This document shows positions 1-6,537 of a stretch of 8,406 nt of DNA, piece by piece (the first letter of the stretch is position 1; every line of letters starts with the position of its first letter). A model generated the notes under the pieces. That model had not been told where the DNA came from, made no database searches, and saw only the letters and a program-made list of their open reading frames with translations. Position numbers and translations under genes: made by a program. Origin of the DNA: Bryobacteraceae bacterium (GTDB lineage Bacteria; Acidobacteriota; Terriglobia; Bryobacterales; Bryobacteraceae); assembly GCA_030044325.1 (NCBI GenBank), contig JASHWA010000464.1, forward strand, positions 1 to 8,406, given 5' to 3'.

Positions 1-174
1 GTGGGCGCGCTGCTGGCGATTTATGGAGTGCTGATTCTGGCGAGCGGAATCGCGAGGTGGCGGGAAGAGGGCGGGGTAGTTCTGGCCTGGCTGCACGCGC
101 CGGTGTGGTGGGGCGCGCTGCTCGCCGCGATCGGGGGGATTTACTGCATCGTATTCCGCCGCGGGCGACGATAG
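1..174 (+). CDS. C-terminal part of a two-helix membrane protein, possibly LptF/LptG-type permease
   Basis: The frame is open from the first base of the window and ends with TAG at 172-174, giving 57 residues. The first codon is GTG, but the gene most likely begins upstream. Two hydrophobic stretches are visible, roughly residues 2-18 and 34-53, joined by a short charged loop (ARWREEGG) and followed by a basic tail (FRRGRR). This helix, charged loop, tryptophan-rich segment, helix, Arg-rich end resembles the C-terminus of LptF/LptG, the inner-membrane permeases that extract lipopolysaccharide for export. The match rests on pattern only, with no diagnostic motif. If correct, this is host chromosome and the phage genes start in the following spacer. 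A phage membrane protein such as a holin cannot be excluded from 57 residues. Confidence 0.45.
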   Translation: MGALLAIYGVLILASGIARWREEGGVVLAWLHAPVWWGALLAAIGGIYCIVFRRGRR

Positions 175-373
175 TTCTCCGAACCCTGTCGCCCCGAGGG
201 CCAGATACGGGCGTCGGCGTGGTTACCTGCATGTGTCCACCGACATTTTTCGAATCGTCACCGAAATTTTTAGAACAATAACTTCTTTTATTCCCGTATT
301 TTAGGCGTCGGAGAGCGGGTGTCGCCATTGACCGGAAGAATATTCTTCGGTTGCGAAGGAAATTTACGGACTG
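175..373. other. AT-rich spacer between membrane-protein gene and phage genes
   Basis: I see no convincing gene in these 199 bases. The stretch from about 245 to 305 is clearly more AT-rich than the coding DNA around it, with runs such as TTTTT and TTTTATT. This is what one expects of a promoter region or a junction between host and phage. I could not find a -35/-10 pair with proper spacing. A TTGACC at 328-333 has no -10 at 16-18 bases. There is no tRNA gene and no obvious att core, although a core cannot be recognised from one end only. Confidence 0.4.
335..348. promoter_or_regulatory. Perfect 14-bp palindrome, possible operator
   Basis: GAAGAATATTCTTC is perfectly self-complementary and lies 25 bases before the first phage gene. 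A dimeric repressor or activator of the late operon could bind here. Symmetry breaks at the next base on each side (G opposite G), so the palindrome is 14 bp and no longer. No second copy was seen in the window and no promoter elements are evident beside it, so the regulatory role is inference. Confidence 0.3.
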
Positions 374-646
374 ATGGTTGACCGAAAAAAAGCGAAAAAG
401 AGAGCGGCGCGCGGAAAAACGGGGAGTGCGGACGAGGATAAAGCGCCGCAGGCGAGCGCACGGGCGACGGTAGCGAAGATCCGGACCAAGGTTGAAAAAA
501 AACTACTCAAGGAAGTGGACAAGGCGAGCCTGGCGGATTATATCCGCCTGGTGCAATTCGAAAGAGAGCTCACGGAAGAGGAGCCGAGGGAGACGAAGGC
601 CACATGGGTGGATCCCATAGAGAGGGAGGAGACGGATGCGAGTTAG
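374..646 (+). CDS. Small charged protein in terminase small-subunit position
   Basis: The product is 90 residues. The first 15 or so are very basic (VDRKKAKKRAARGK), then comes a probable helical region (about 28-66), and the tail is acidic and ends with a TWVDP motif. It directly precedes and overlaps the terminase large subunit gene, the usual place of the small subunit that recognises phage DNA and loads the packaging motor. I do not see a clear helix-turn-helix, and 90 residues is short for that family, so the assignment depends on gene order. The only ribosome-binding candidate is AAGGA at 356-360, 13 bases from the ATG, which is long spacing. There is no other canonical start codon nearby. 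The gene is probably real because its codon usage and charge pattern look coding, but its function is not proven. Confidence 0.6.
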   Translation: MVDRKKAKKRAARGKTGSADEDKAPQASARATVAKIRTKVEKKLLKEVDKASLADYIRLVQFERELTEEEPRETKATWVDPIEREETDAS

Positions 647-1923
647 TCAAGGAAATCGGGTACAAGCCGCTTGAATCGCAGAAGAGATTTCATGGTTCGA
701 AGGCGAGATTCAAGGGATTTTCGGGGCCGATCGGTTCGGGGAAGAGCGCGGCGCTGTGTCAAGAGGCGCTGCGGCTGACGTATGAGAATCCGGGGCGGAC
801 GGGGCTGATCGGGGCGCCGACGTATCCGATGCTGAGGGATGCGACGCAGGCGGGGCTGATCGAGGTGCTGGAGGCGAACGAGATCCGGCACGAGTGGAAT
901 CGCAGCGAGAACGTGCTGATCCTGAGCGATACGAGATCGCGCATTTTGTTTCGTGCGGTGGAGGAGTTCGAGAGGTTACGAGGCAGCAACCTGGCGTGGT
1001 TCGGAGTGGACGAACTGACGTACACGCAGGAGGATTCGTGGCTGCGCCTGGAAGGGCGGTTGCGAGATCCGCGGGCGAAGCGGCTGTGCGGGTTCGGGGT
1101 GTGGACGCCGAAGGGGTTCGATTGGGTTTACGAGCGGTTCATCGCGAATCGCATTGAAGGGTACGAGACAGTGATCGCTTCGGCGTTTGAGAACCGGTTT
1201 TTGCTGGAGCGGATTCCGGATTACTACGAGCGGCTGAAGAGCAGTTACGATCCGCGGTTTTACGAGCAGGAAGTGCTGGGGAAGTATCTCAGCATGAATG
1301 CGGGGCGGGTGTATTACGCGTTCGAACGGGAGGGGAACGTCGGCGAGGTTGGGGTGAAGGAAGGGCTGCCGCTGATGTGGGCGCTGGATTTCAACGTGGA
1401 TCCGATGTGTTCGGTGATCGCCCAGGTGGAGGGAGAGCGGGTGCAAGTGGTGGATGAGATCGTGCTGGGGCGGGCATCGACGCGGGACGCGTGCGAGGAG
1501 TTTGTACGGAGGTTTCCGGCGCACCGCAGCGGGCTGATCGTGCATGCGGATGCGACGGGCGCACGGATGCAAACGTCGGGGACTTCGGATGTCACGATTT
1601 TGCGGGAGTTTTTCACGACGGGGGAGTATGGCGACGTGGTGTTCCGGATTCCGGTGTCGAATCCGGCGGTGAGGGAGCGGGTGATGCTGACGAATGCGAA
1701 GCTCGCATCGGCGGCGGGGGCACGGATGCTGACGGTGGATGCGCGGTGCCGGGAATTGATCAAGGATTTCGAACAGGTGGTTTACAAGGAGGGCAGCGCG
1801 GCGGTGATCGAAAAGGACCGAGACGCGAAGAGGACGCATTTGTCGGATGCGCTGGGGTATTTGATCTGGCAGGAGTGTGGAGGAGCGCGGACTGTCGGCG
1901 AACGGGGATTTCGGTTGATTTGA
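604..1923 (+). CDS. terL: Phage terminase large subunit (packaging ATPase and nuclease)
   Basis: This 439-residue protein drives ATP-dependent DNA packaging into the procapsid and cuts the concatemer. The N-terminal ATPase shows Walker A GPIGSGKS at 41-48, Walker B LAWFGVDE at 130-137 with catalytic E137, and a coupling motif near T168-P169. The C-terminal RNase H-like nuclease has the expected acidic residues at D262 (ALDFNVD), D316 (HADATG) and D415 (HLSDALGY). Length and motif order fit the Terminase_6/PBSX-like group. The ATG at 604 is the only canonical start before Walker A. It has purine-rich GACGAAGG just upstream and overlaps the preceding gene by 43 bases in another frame, which suggests translational coupling. 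The first 15 residues are poorly structured and may be an extension of the family core. Confidence 0.95.
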   Translation: MGGSHREGGDGCELVKEIGYKPLESQKRFHGSKARFKGFSGPIGSGKSAALCQEALRLTYENPGRTGLIGAPTYPMLRDATQAGLIEVLEANEIRHEWNRSENVLILSDTRSRILFRAVEEFERLRGSNLAWFGVDELTYTQEDSWLRLEGRLRDPRAKRLCGFGVWTPKGFDWVYERFIANRIEGYETVIASAFENRFLLERIPDYYERLKSSYDPRFYEQEVLGKYLSMNAGRVYYAFEREGNVGEVGVKEGLPLMWALDFNVDPMCSVIAQVEGERVQVVDEIVLGRASTRDACEEFVRRFPAHRSGLIVHADATGARMQTSGTSDVTILREFFTTGEYGDVVFRIPVSNPAVRERVMLTNAKLASAAGARMLTVDARCRELIKDFEQVVYKEGSAAVIEKDRDAKRTHLSDALGYLIWQECGGARTVGERGFRLI

Positions 1924-1930
1924 TTCTTTG

Positions 1931-1958
1931 CAGGATTCAGGGATCAGGAGCCAGTTGA
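1931..1958. repeat. Degenerate heptanucleotide repeat, four units
   Basis: Four adjacent 7-base units begin with CAG: CAGGATT, CAGGGAT, CAGGAGC and CAGTTGA. They fill the gap between terminase and portal genes. The third unit contains AGGAG, which may double as the portal ribosome-binding site, although it lies 14 bases from the ATG. Related heptads occur at 3848-3931 and 6472-6536. Confidence 0.65.
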
Positions 1959-1964
1959 AAAACA

Positions 1965-3317
1965 ATGTTTGATATCGATCGGGAGCATCCGCATTACGTT
2001 TTGCGGAAACATGTGTGGCGGCGGTATCGGGATTTGTACTGCGGCGGCGAGCAGCTTCGGCTGCGGGCGCACCATTACCTGGTGAGACGGCAGCGGGAGC
2101 CCGGAGATGTTTACACGGAACGCGTGAGCCGGGTGTTTTACGAGAACTATATCGGTTCGATCGTGGACTGGTATGCGGCGACGCTGTTCCGGACGGAGCC
2201 GGCGATTACGTTTTCGGGTGCGAACGCGTTTTTCGCGGAGTTCGTGGAGGACGTGGACCGGAAAGGGACGGAGCTGGCGGATTTCTGGCGCCGGCAGTTC
2301 ATCGAGACGATGATTGCGGGCGCAAGTTATGTTCTGGTGGATTTTCCCCGGACGGCGGTGAAGGCGGGGAACCGGGGGGAAGAGGACGCGCTGGGGGTTT
2401 CACGCGCGTACCTGGTGGATTATCCGGCGGAGGACGTGATTAACTGGAGCACGGACTCAAATGGAAATTACGAATGGGTCGTAATTCGGACGCATTCTTT
2501 GAAAAAAGATCGTGTGGAGGACGAGGAATGGCGGGCGGAGACAAAGTGGACGTATTACGACAAGCACAATTTCCGGATTTATCAAAAAAATGACGGAGAA
2601 TCGACGGCGCGGCTGGTGGACGAGGGGACGCACGGGCTTTCGAAGCTCAACCGGGTGCCGATTTTCGAGATGCGGATTCCGGAGGGGTTGTGGCTGCTGA
2701 ACCGGGCCGGGCTGCTGCAACTGGAGCATTTCAATAAATCGAATGCGCTCGCGTGGGCGCTGACGATGGGGTTGTTCGCGATGCCGGTGGTGTACTCGGA
2801 CCGGGAGTGGAGCCAGATGGTGGGCGAGAGTTATTACATCCAGCTGGGGCCGGGGGACAAATTCGGGTGGACGGAGCCGGAGGGGAAGGTTTACCAGATC
2901 GCGGCGGACAATTTACAGAGCTTGCAGGAGGAGATTTACCGCGTGTGTTACCTGGCGCAGGCGGGAGGCTCGCTGGACAAGGGCGGGGTGGTTTCGGGGA
3001 TCAGCAAGCAGCTTGACTTTTCGATCACGCAGGAGGTTTTGGGAGCGTTCGGAGACGCGGTGAAGGACCAAGTGCGGAGGGTGCTGACGGCGATCGCGGC
3101 GGCACGGGAGGACGAGGTCGAAGTCAGCGTGACGGGAATGGACGAGTTCGACATCTCGGATTTTTCGACGGAATTATCGGATGCGCAGCAGCTTTTGTCA
3201 TTGGGAGTGGACTCGCCAACGTTAAAGAAAGAGATTTTCAAAAAATTAGCGTTGAAGTATCTGAGCGACGCGAGGCAGGAGATCAAGAATCGGATTGTGG
3301 AGGAGATCGATGGGTGA
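1965..3317 (+). CDS. Phage portal protein, DUF4055-like
   Basis: The 450-residue product should form the dodecameric ring at one capsid vertex through which DNA enters and leaves, and to which the neck proteins bind. The N-terminus (HPHYVLRKHVWRRYRDLYCGG, then YTERVSRVFYENYIGSIVDWYAATLF at about 51-75) is typical of DUF4055 portal proteins. The middle is a mixed alpha/beta body, with a probable wing region around 130-250. The last third is helical (ISKQLDFSITQEVLGAFGDAVKDQ), as expected for clip, stem and crown. Length fits the family. The position between terminase and scaffold-like genes supports the call. Its end overlaps the start of the next gene by eight bases. The start has no close Shine-Dalgarno; the nearest AGGAG lies in the heptad repeat 14 bases away. 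Confidence 0.88.
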   Translation: MFDIDREHPHYVLRKHVWRRYRDLYCGGEQLRLRAHHYLVRRQREPGDVYTERVSRVFYENYIGSIVDWYAATLFRTEPAITFSGANAFFAEFVEDVDRKGTELADFWRRQFIETMIAGASYVLVDFPRTAVKAGNRGEEDALGVSRAYLVDYPAEDVINWSTDSNGNYEWVVIRTHSLKKDRVEDEEWRAETKWTYYDKHNFRIYQKNDGESTARLVDEGTHGLSKLNRVPIFEMRIPEGLWLLNRAGLLQLEHFNKSNALAWALTMGLFAMPVVYSDREWSQMVGESYYIQLGPGDKFGWTEPEGKVYQIAADNLQSLQEEIYRVCYLAQAGGSLDKGGVVSGISKQLDFSITQEVLGAFGDAVKDQVRRVLTAIAAAREDEVEVSVTGMDEFDISDFSTELSDAQQLLSLGVDSPTLKKEIFKKLALKYLSDARQEIKNRIVEEIDG

Positions 3318-3813
3318 AAACGGGGAGTTGGAAGCCGGGAGCGGGGATTTGCGATCGGTGGTTCGGGCGGTGATCGAGGAGTTTGCGGGGGTGAAGACGC
3401 TGGAGAGTCGGGTGAATGAGCTCATCGCAGAGAACCAGCGGGCGCGGGCGAAAGCGGAGGAGGCGGAGCGCAGTTCGGCGATACGCGCCGAGCTTCAGAG
3501 GATGGGCGTGGCGAAGATCGATCTCGCGTATCGAGCGGTGAAAGATGACATTTACCGGAGCGAAGACGGGCGGTTACTGGCGCAGGGCGGAGCGGAGATG
3601 CGGGATTATCTGGCGCAGTTTGTGGGAGAGAATCCGGAACTGCTTCCGGCGAGGGTTTCGGGCGGATCGGGAGCGAGCGGGGGAGAGCGAAGTGGTGGCG
3701 GCGAGAGAGGCGTAGAGATCGACAAAATCCGGCCGGGGATGAGCGCCGAGGAGCTGGAGAGAGTCCGGCAGGAAGTGGCCCGGGTGGCGCAGCAGACGTT
3801 GCGGGGATTCTAG
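3310..3813 (+). CDS. Scaffolding-like coiled-coil capsid assembly protein
   Basis: The product has 167 residues. I chose the ATG at 3310 over an upstream in-frame TTG at 3295 because GGAGGAG at 3299-3305 sits four bases before it and the start overlaps the portal stop (ATG...TGA), a common coupling arrangement. Residues about 20-60 are rich in Glu, Lys, Arg and Ala and look like a coiled coil. Around 115-130 there is a flexible Gly/Ser stretch, and the C-terminus (about 134-167, IRPGMSAEELERVRQEVARVAQ) is a probable amphipathic helix. Scaffolding proteins of P22-like and other phages bind coat protein through such a C-terminal helical segment and are encoded immediately before the coat gene, as here. 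No protease motif is visible. Sequence similarity to a named family was not recognised, so the role rests on position and shape. Confidence 0.68.
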   Translation: MGENGELEAGSGDLRSVVRAVIEEFAGVKTLESRVNELIAENQRARAKAEEAERSSAIRAELQRMGVAKIDLAYRAVKDDIYRSEDGRLLAQGGAEMRDYLAQFVGENPELLPARVSGGSGASGGERSGGGERGVEIDKIRPGMSAEELERVRQEVARVAQQTLRGF

Positions 3814-3847
3814 ATCGGGTTGTCGACGCGTTGTTGAGATGTGTTTG

Positions 3848-3931
3848 CAGGCGCCAGGAGTCAGGCGCCGGATTCAGTGGATGGTCGTGTGTTGGCCAGG
3901 AGCCTGGCACCAGCGGCCGGGATTCAGTGGC
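3848..3931. repeat. Degenerate heptanucleotide repeat, about twelve units in register
   Basis: Clear units are CAGGCGC (3848), CAGGAGT (3855), CAGGCGC (3862), CAGGAGC (3897), CAGCGGC (3911) and CAGTGGC (3925). The start positions differ by exact multiples of seven, including across the degenerate middle (3862 to 3897). This block fills most of the gap between the scaffold-like gene and the terminator before the capsid gene. Its style recalls the heptanucleotide STRR repeats known from cyanobacteria, but relatedness is not implied. Confidence 0.7.
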
Positions 3932-3942
3932 TCAAGTAGCGG

Positions 3943-3976
3943 AAAAGGCGCTCGAAAAGGGGCGCCTTTTTTATTT
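3943..3976 (+). terminator. Terminator-like hairpin before the major capsid gene
   Basis: AAAAGGCGC (3943-3951) pairs perfectly with GCGCCTTTT (3962-3970) across a 10-base loop, and a T-rich tract follows (3967-3977). The form is that of an intrinsic terminator, and the A/T-rich stem base could act in both directions. Only 23 bases separate its end from the capsid ATG, leaving no room for a full promoter. It could instead act as an attenuator or as a stabilising or processing hairpin at the 5' side of the capsid message. Confidence 0.75.
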
Positions 3977-3999
3977 TTAAGGAGAAAAGGAAGGAAGAC

Positions 4000-4914
4000 A
4001 TGGGAGTAATTACATCGGCAAATGTCGCGACTGCGATTGTCAAGCTGGTGGCGGCTGATGCGCTGCCGGCCTTGATGGGGAACCTGGTGATGGGGAATCT
4101 GGTGAATCGCGATTACGAGGCGACACTGGCGCGGGCAGGGGACACGGTGAACGTCCCGATTCCGCCTACGGGGGTGGTGGCGAACAATATCGCGGAAGGC
4201 GGGACGGTGACGCTGCAAAATCCCGATATCGGGAACGCGCAAATCGTGTTGAACACGCACGTGGAGGCATCGTTCCAGATTCCGGACGTAACCAAGGTGC
4301 TGGCGGTTCCGGATCTGCTGAAGCTGTACATGCAGCCGGCGGTGGTGGCGATCGCGGAAAGGATCGAGTCGGACCTGCTGGGTCTGTATCCGAACTTCAC
4401 GACGAATACGCCGGTGGGGACGGCGGGGACGCCTCCGACCGAAGAGGTGATCGATGCGGCGGAGACGGCGCTGTTCCAGGCGATGGTGCCGCCGAGCGCG
4501 GCGAAATACCTGGTGGTGGATCCGAACGCATATTCGGCGCTGCGGCAGATTTCGCGGTTCAGCGAGTTCAATACAGCGGGCGAGGCGGGACTGCGTGCGC
4601 TGATCGACGGGGCGGTGGGAAAGATGAAGGACTTTTACATCTTCCGCTCGCAATTCGTGCAGTACACGGGATCGAGTCCGGTGACGACGCATAACCTGGC
4701 GTTCGCGCGGGACGCGATGGGGCTGGTGATCCGGAGACTGCCCCAGCCGCTGCCGGGGACGGGCGCGATCGCGGAGTACGCGGAACTGGGCAATTTCGGA
4801 ATGCGGGTGACGATGAGCTATCAACCGAACACGCTGGCGCAGCAGTTCACGGTGGACGTGCTGTACGGAGTGGGGATGCTGCGGAACAGCTTCGCAGTGC
4901 AGGTGAACAGTTAG
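4000..4914 (+). CDS. Major capsid protein, P22 gp5-like HK97-fold coat
   Basis: This 304-residue protein is the expected building block of the icosahedral shell. Features fitting the P22 coat protein (gene 5) family are the N-terminal helical start (ITSANVATAIVKLVAADALPAL), the segment with paired glycines and VNVPIPP at about 47-56, a spine-helix-like region (AVVAIAERIESDLLGLY, about 112-128), the conserved VDPNAYSAL near 168-176, and a C-terminal block beginning NLAFARDAMGLVIRRLP (about 228-244). Translation has a strong purine-rich leader: AAGGAG at 3979 and AAGGA at 3991-3995. P22 gp5 is about 430 residues and carries an inserted I-domain. The shorter length here suggests the core fold without it. 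The gene is flanked by hairpins on both sides. Confidence 0.88.
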   Translation: MGVITSANVATAIVKLVAADALPALMGNLVMGNLVNRDYEATLARAGDTVNVPIPPTGVVANNIAEGGTVTLQNPDIGNAQIVLNTHVEASFQIPDVTKVLAVPDLLKLYMQPAVVAIAERIESDLLGLYPNFTTNTPVGTAGTPPTEEVIDAAETALFQAMVPPSAAKYLVVDPNAYSALRQISRFSEFNTAGEAGLRALIDGAVGKMKDFYIFRSQFVQYTGSSPVTTHNLAFARDAMGLVIRRLPQPLPGTGAIAEYAELGNFGMRVTMSYQPNTLAQQFTVDVLYGVGMLRNSFAVQVNS

Positions 4915-4921
4915 CTTCCGA

Positions 4922-4949
4922 GGGCCGGTTTCGGCCGGCCCTTTTTTTT
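4922..4949 (+). terminator. Intrinsic terminator after the major capsid gene
   Basis: GGGCCGG (4922-4928) pairs with CCGGCCC (4935-4941) across a six-base loop and is followed directly by eight T residues (4942-4949). It begins eight bases after the capsid stop codon. It is a classic rho-independent terminator and would end or reduce transcription into the downstream neck and tail genes, unless antitermination operates. Confidence 0.9.
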
Positions 4950-4978
4950 GGCCGGAATCCTATAGGAACGGGTTATTT

Positions 4979-5203
4979 ATGGACGTGCGCGATTATTATC
5001 GAACAATTCGACGAATTGAGAGCGAAATTACCGAAGAATCGGTGATTATTGTGGGCGCGGAGGGGACCCAGACGGAGGTTCCACGGGGAGTGGCGGCGCG
5101 GATGATCGCCGAGGGAAAAGCCGAGCTGGCGAGCCCGGAAGCGGCGGCGGAGTTCCGGGCGGCGGTGGAGGCGCGCTGGAAAGCGGCGCGGCGGGGGTTA
5201 TAG
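4979..5203 (+). CDS. Small conserved-looking phage head protein of unknown function
   Basis: The 74-residue product starts with a helical segment (DVRDYYRTIRRIESEI), followed by a short strand region (ESVIIVGAEGTQTEVP, about 20-35) and two helices rich in Ala, Glu and Arg (36-74). Small genes of this shape commonly lie between the coat and connector genes in siphovirus-like prophages, and none that I can recall has a defined function. Its stop codon abuts the next start (TAG followed at once by ATG), so the two are probably translated together. The start has only a weak AGGAA 12 bases upstream. It follows the capsid terminator, so it would be transcribed by read-through or from an unseen promoter. 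Confidence 0.6.
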   Translation: MDVRDYYRTIRRIESEITEESVIIVGAEGTQTEVPRGVAARMIAEGKAELASPEAAAEFRAAVEARWKAARRGL

Positions 5204-5971
5204 ATGCTGCTGACGGACGGCAATCCGAACGACACAACCGATCTGACGGTGTATGAGACGGATATTTTGAGCGTCGCGGTAACGGAATCGATCAATCTGG
5301 ACACGAAGCTGACTCTGGCGACGCTGGAGATTTCCGAGGACGTTCTGGACGTGCTGCTCGATCACACCTGGATCGTGGATCCGCTGCCAAACATGCGCCG
5401 GACGATCGGGGTGTCGGATGTGGTGGTATCCCAGCAAATGCAGAGATGGCATGCGCTGCACACGCTGGCGATCGTGTATCGGGACGCGTACAACAATCAG
5501 CTCAATGACCGGTATCGCGCGAAGTGGAAGGAATATGCGGCGCTGGCGCAAGACGGGCGGGCGAAGACGCTGAAGTTCGGGATCGGAGTGGTTGCGAATC
5601 CGATTCCGGAGGCGGAAACACCGGTGCTGGGTTCGGTGAACGGGAACGCGGCGGGCGGGACATTTTACGCGCAGGTGACGTGGGTATCCGCCACAGGGCA
5701 GGAGGGCGCGCCAAGCGTGGCGAGCGCGCTGACGCTCGAGTCGGGGAACAACCTGACGGTGCAGGCGGTGAGTCCGCCGGCGATCGCGACGGGGTTCAAC
5801 GTGTATATCGGGACGAGTGAGGATTCGACGACGCTGCAAAACTCGTCGCCGGTGGCGATTGGGGGGACGTTCACGATGCCGGATAGCGGGCTGGTAATTG
5901 GAACGCCGGTGGGGACGGGACAGGCGGCGGATTATTTCGTGACGGGCGGATCGTTGTTGAGGCGGGGGTAG
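5204..5971 (+). CDS. Head-tail connector protein with C-terminal Ig-like domain
   Basis: The product has 255 residues in two parts. Residues 1-120 are mostly helical (helices around 16-30, 42-54, 70-92 and 98-118), like adaptor proteins that dock beneath the portal. Residues about 140-235 form a beta-rich Ig/Fn3-like domain with the usual phage signature: FYAQVTWVSATGQEGAPS, then GFNVYIGTSED and LQNSSPVA. Such Ig-like domains are frequent add-ons to phage structural proteins and are thought to bind surfaces such as cell-wall sugars. The ATG directly follows the stop of the preceding gene, with GGGGGT as a possible ribosome site. Its place after the coat gene and before the tail-terminator-like gene supports a neck role. 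The exact neck function (connector, stopper or adaptor) cannot be fixed by eye. Confidence 0.66.
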   Translation: MLLTDGNPNDTTDLTVYETDILSVAVTESINLDTKLTLATLEISEDVLDVLLDHTWIVDPLPNMRRTIGVSDVVVSQQMQRWHALHTLAIVYRDAYNNQLNDRYRAKWKEYAALAQDGRAKTLKFGIGVVANPIPEAETPVLGSVNGNAAGGTFYAQVTWVSATGQEGAPSVASALTLESGNNLTVQAVSPPAIATGFNVYIGTSEDSTTLQNSSPVAIGGTFTMPDSGLVIGTPVGTGQAADYFVTGGSLLRRG

Positions 5972-5975
5972 ACAG

Positions 5976-6473
5976 GTGGCGCAAACGGCGAGCGTGGTGA
6001 CGGGTCTGGTGGTGGAATTTCTGAAGGCGACGGATACGGGGGTTTCGCAGGCGGTGGGGCAGCTTGCGAAAGACACGGGGATTGCGGCTGGGCCACTGCC
6101 GGCGGAGCATATCGTGAGCCAGAACGTGCCCGCGGCGATTGCGGAACGCGCGCTGCAGGTGACTTATCCGGCCGTGTATGTGTATTCGGATCGCGTTCGG
6201 AATCTATTGACAGAGAAATTCCGGACATTTTCTGGAAAAGTCCGGACAGTCGCGGAAATTCGGGTATCTCAGGACCGGATCGAGGGGATTGAGGATCAGA
6301 CGCGGCTGTATGTGGACGCGGTTACGCAGGTGTTGGACGGGAACCGGGGGAGTTGGGGACAGGGAGCGTTTTTTACCGGAGGGTATGAAGTCGCTTTCGA
6401 CGCGGTTTCGCAGGGCGGGAAGAATTTTTTGCAAGTGGCGACGGTTAGTTTCGAGGTGGACTTGTCGTTGTGA
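5976..6473 (+). CDS. Tail-terminator-like or tail completion protein
   Basis: This protein has 165 residues and a GTG start, four bases after the previous stop. Residues about 60-75 (ALQVTYPAVYVYSDRV) are followed by FRTFSGKVRTVAEIRVSQDR, then a helix (YVDAVTQVLD) and two terminal strands ending KNFLQVATVSFEVDLSL. This strand, helix, strand pattern and length fit the tail terminator/minor tail protein fold, whose hexamer caps the finished tail and joins it to the neck. It lies directly before the tail tube gene, where terminator genes are normally found. The exact family is not recognised, so a different tail completion role remains possible. Confidence 0.6.
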   Translation: MAQTASVVTGLVVEFLKATDTGVSQAVGQLAKDTGIAAGPLPAEHIVSQNVPAAIAERALQVTYPAVYVYSDRVRNLLTEKFRTFSGKVRTVAEIRVSQDRIEGIEDQTRLYVDAVTQVLDGNRGSWGQGAFFTGGYEVAFDAVSQGGKNFLQVATVSFEVDLSL

Positions 6474-6536
6474 GTGGCCAGTGGCCAGTTAAGGAATGAT
6501 CAGGCCTCCAGGTTTCAGGGGCCGGGAACCAGGGAA
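6472..6536. repeat. Degenerate heptanucleotide repeat before the tail tube gene
   Basis: Units include GAGTGGC (6472), CAGTGGC (6479), CAGTTAA (6486), CAGGCCT (6501), CAGGGGC (6516), CGGGAAC (6523) and CAGGGAA (6530). Spacing is seven bases, with two one-base slips. The block starts within the stop codon of the preceding gene and ends against the tail tube ATG at 6538. It is the same family as the repeats at 1931 and 3848. Confidence 0.65.
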
Positions 6537-6537
6537 A

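Noticed and set aside
57..281. Open frame on the plus strand spanning the first gene end and the spacer
   Set aside because: It is out of frame with the hydrophobic membrane protein end, is low in complexity, and has no convincing ribosome site.
328..333. TTGACC as a -35 promoter box
   Set aside because: No acceptable -10 box lies 16-18 bases downstream.
494..501. A8 tract in the small gene as another frameshift site
   Set aside because: No partner frame of useful length continues from it, and the gene reads sensibly through it.
976..1965. Long open frame on the minus strand across the terminase gene
   Set aside because: Its translation is rich in Arg, His and Pro, typical of the complement of G-rich coding DNA, and it lies opposite a gene with clear Walker motifs.
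2584..2590. A7 tract inside the portal gene
   Set aside because: The portal frame continues normally and no alternative frame is coding-like.
3848..3931. CRISPR array or tRNA-like structure in the gap before the capsid gene
   Set aside because: The units are seven bases with no spacers, and no cloverleaf can be drawn.
3874..4824. Long minus-strand open frame opposite the capsid gene
   Set aside because: It has the same Arg/His/Pro-rich composition, crosses a terminator and a repeat block, and has no ribosome site or recognisable domain.
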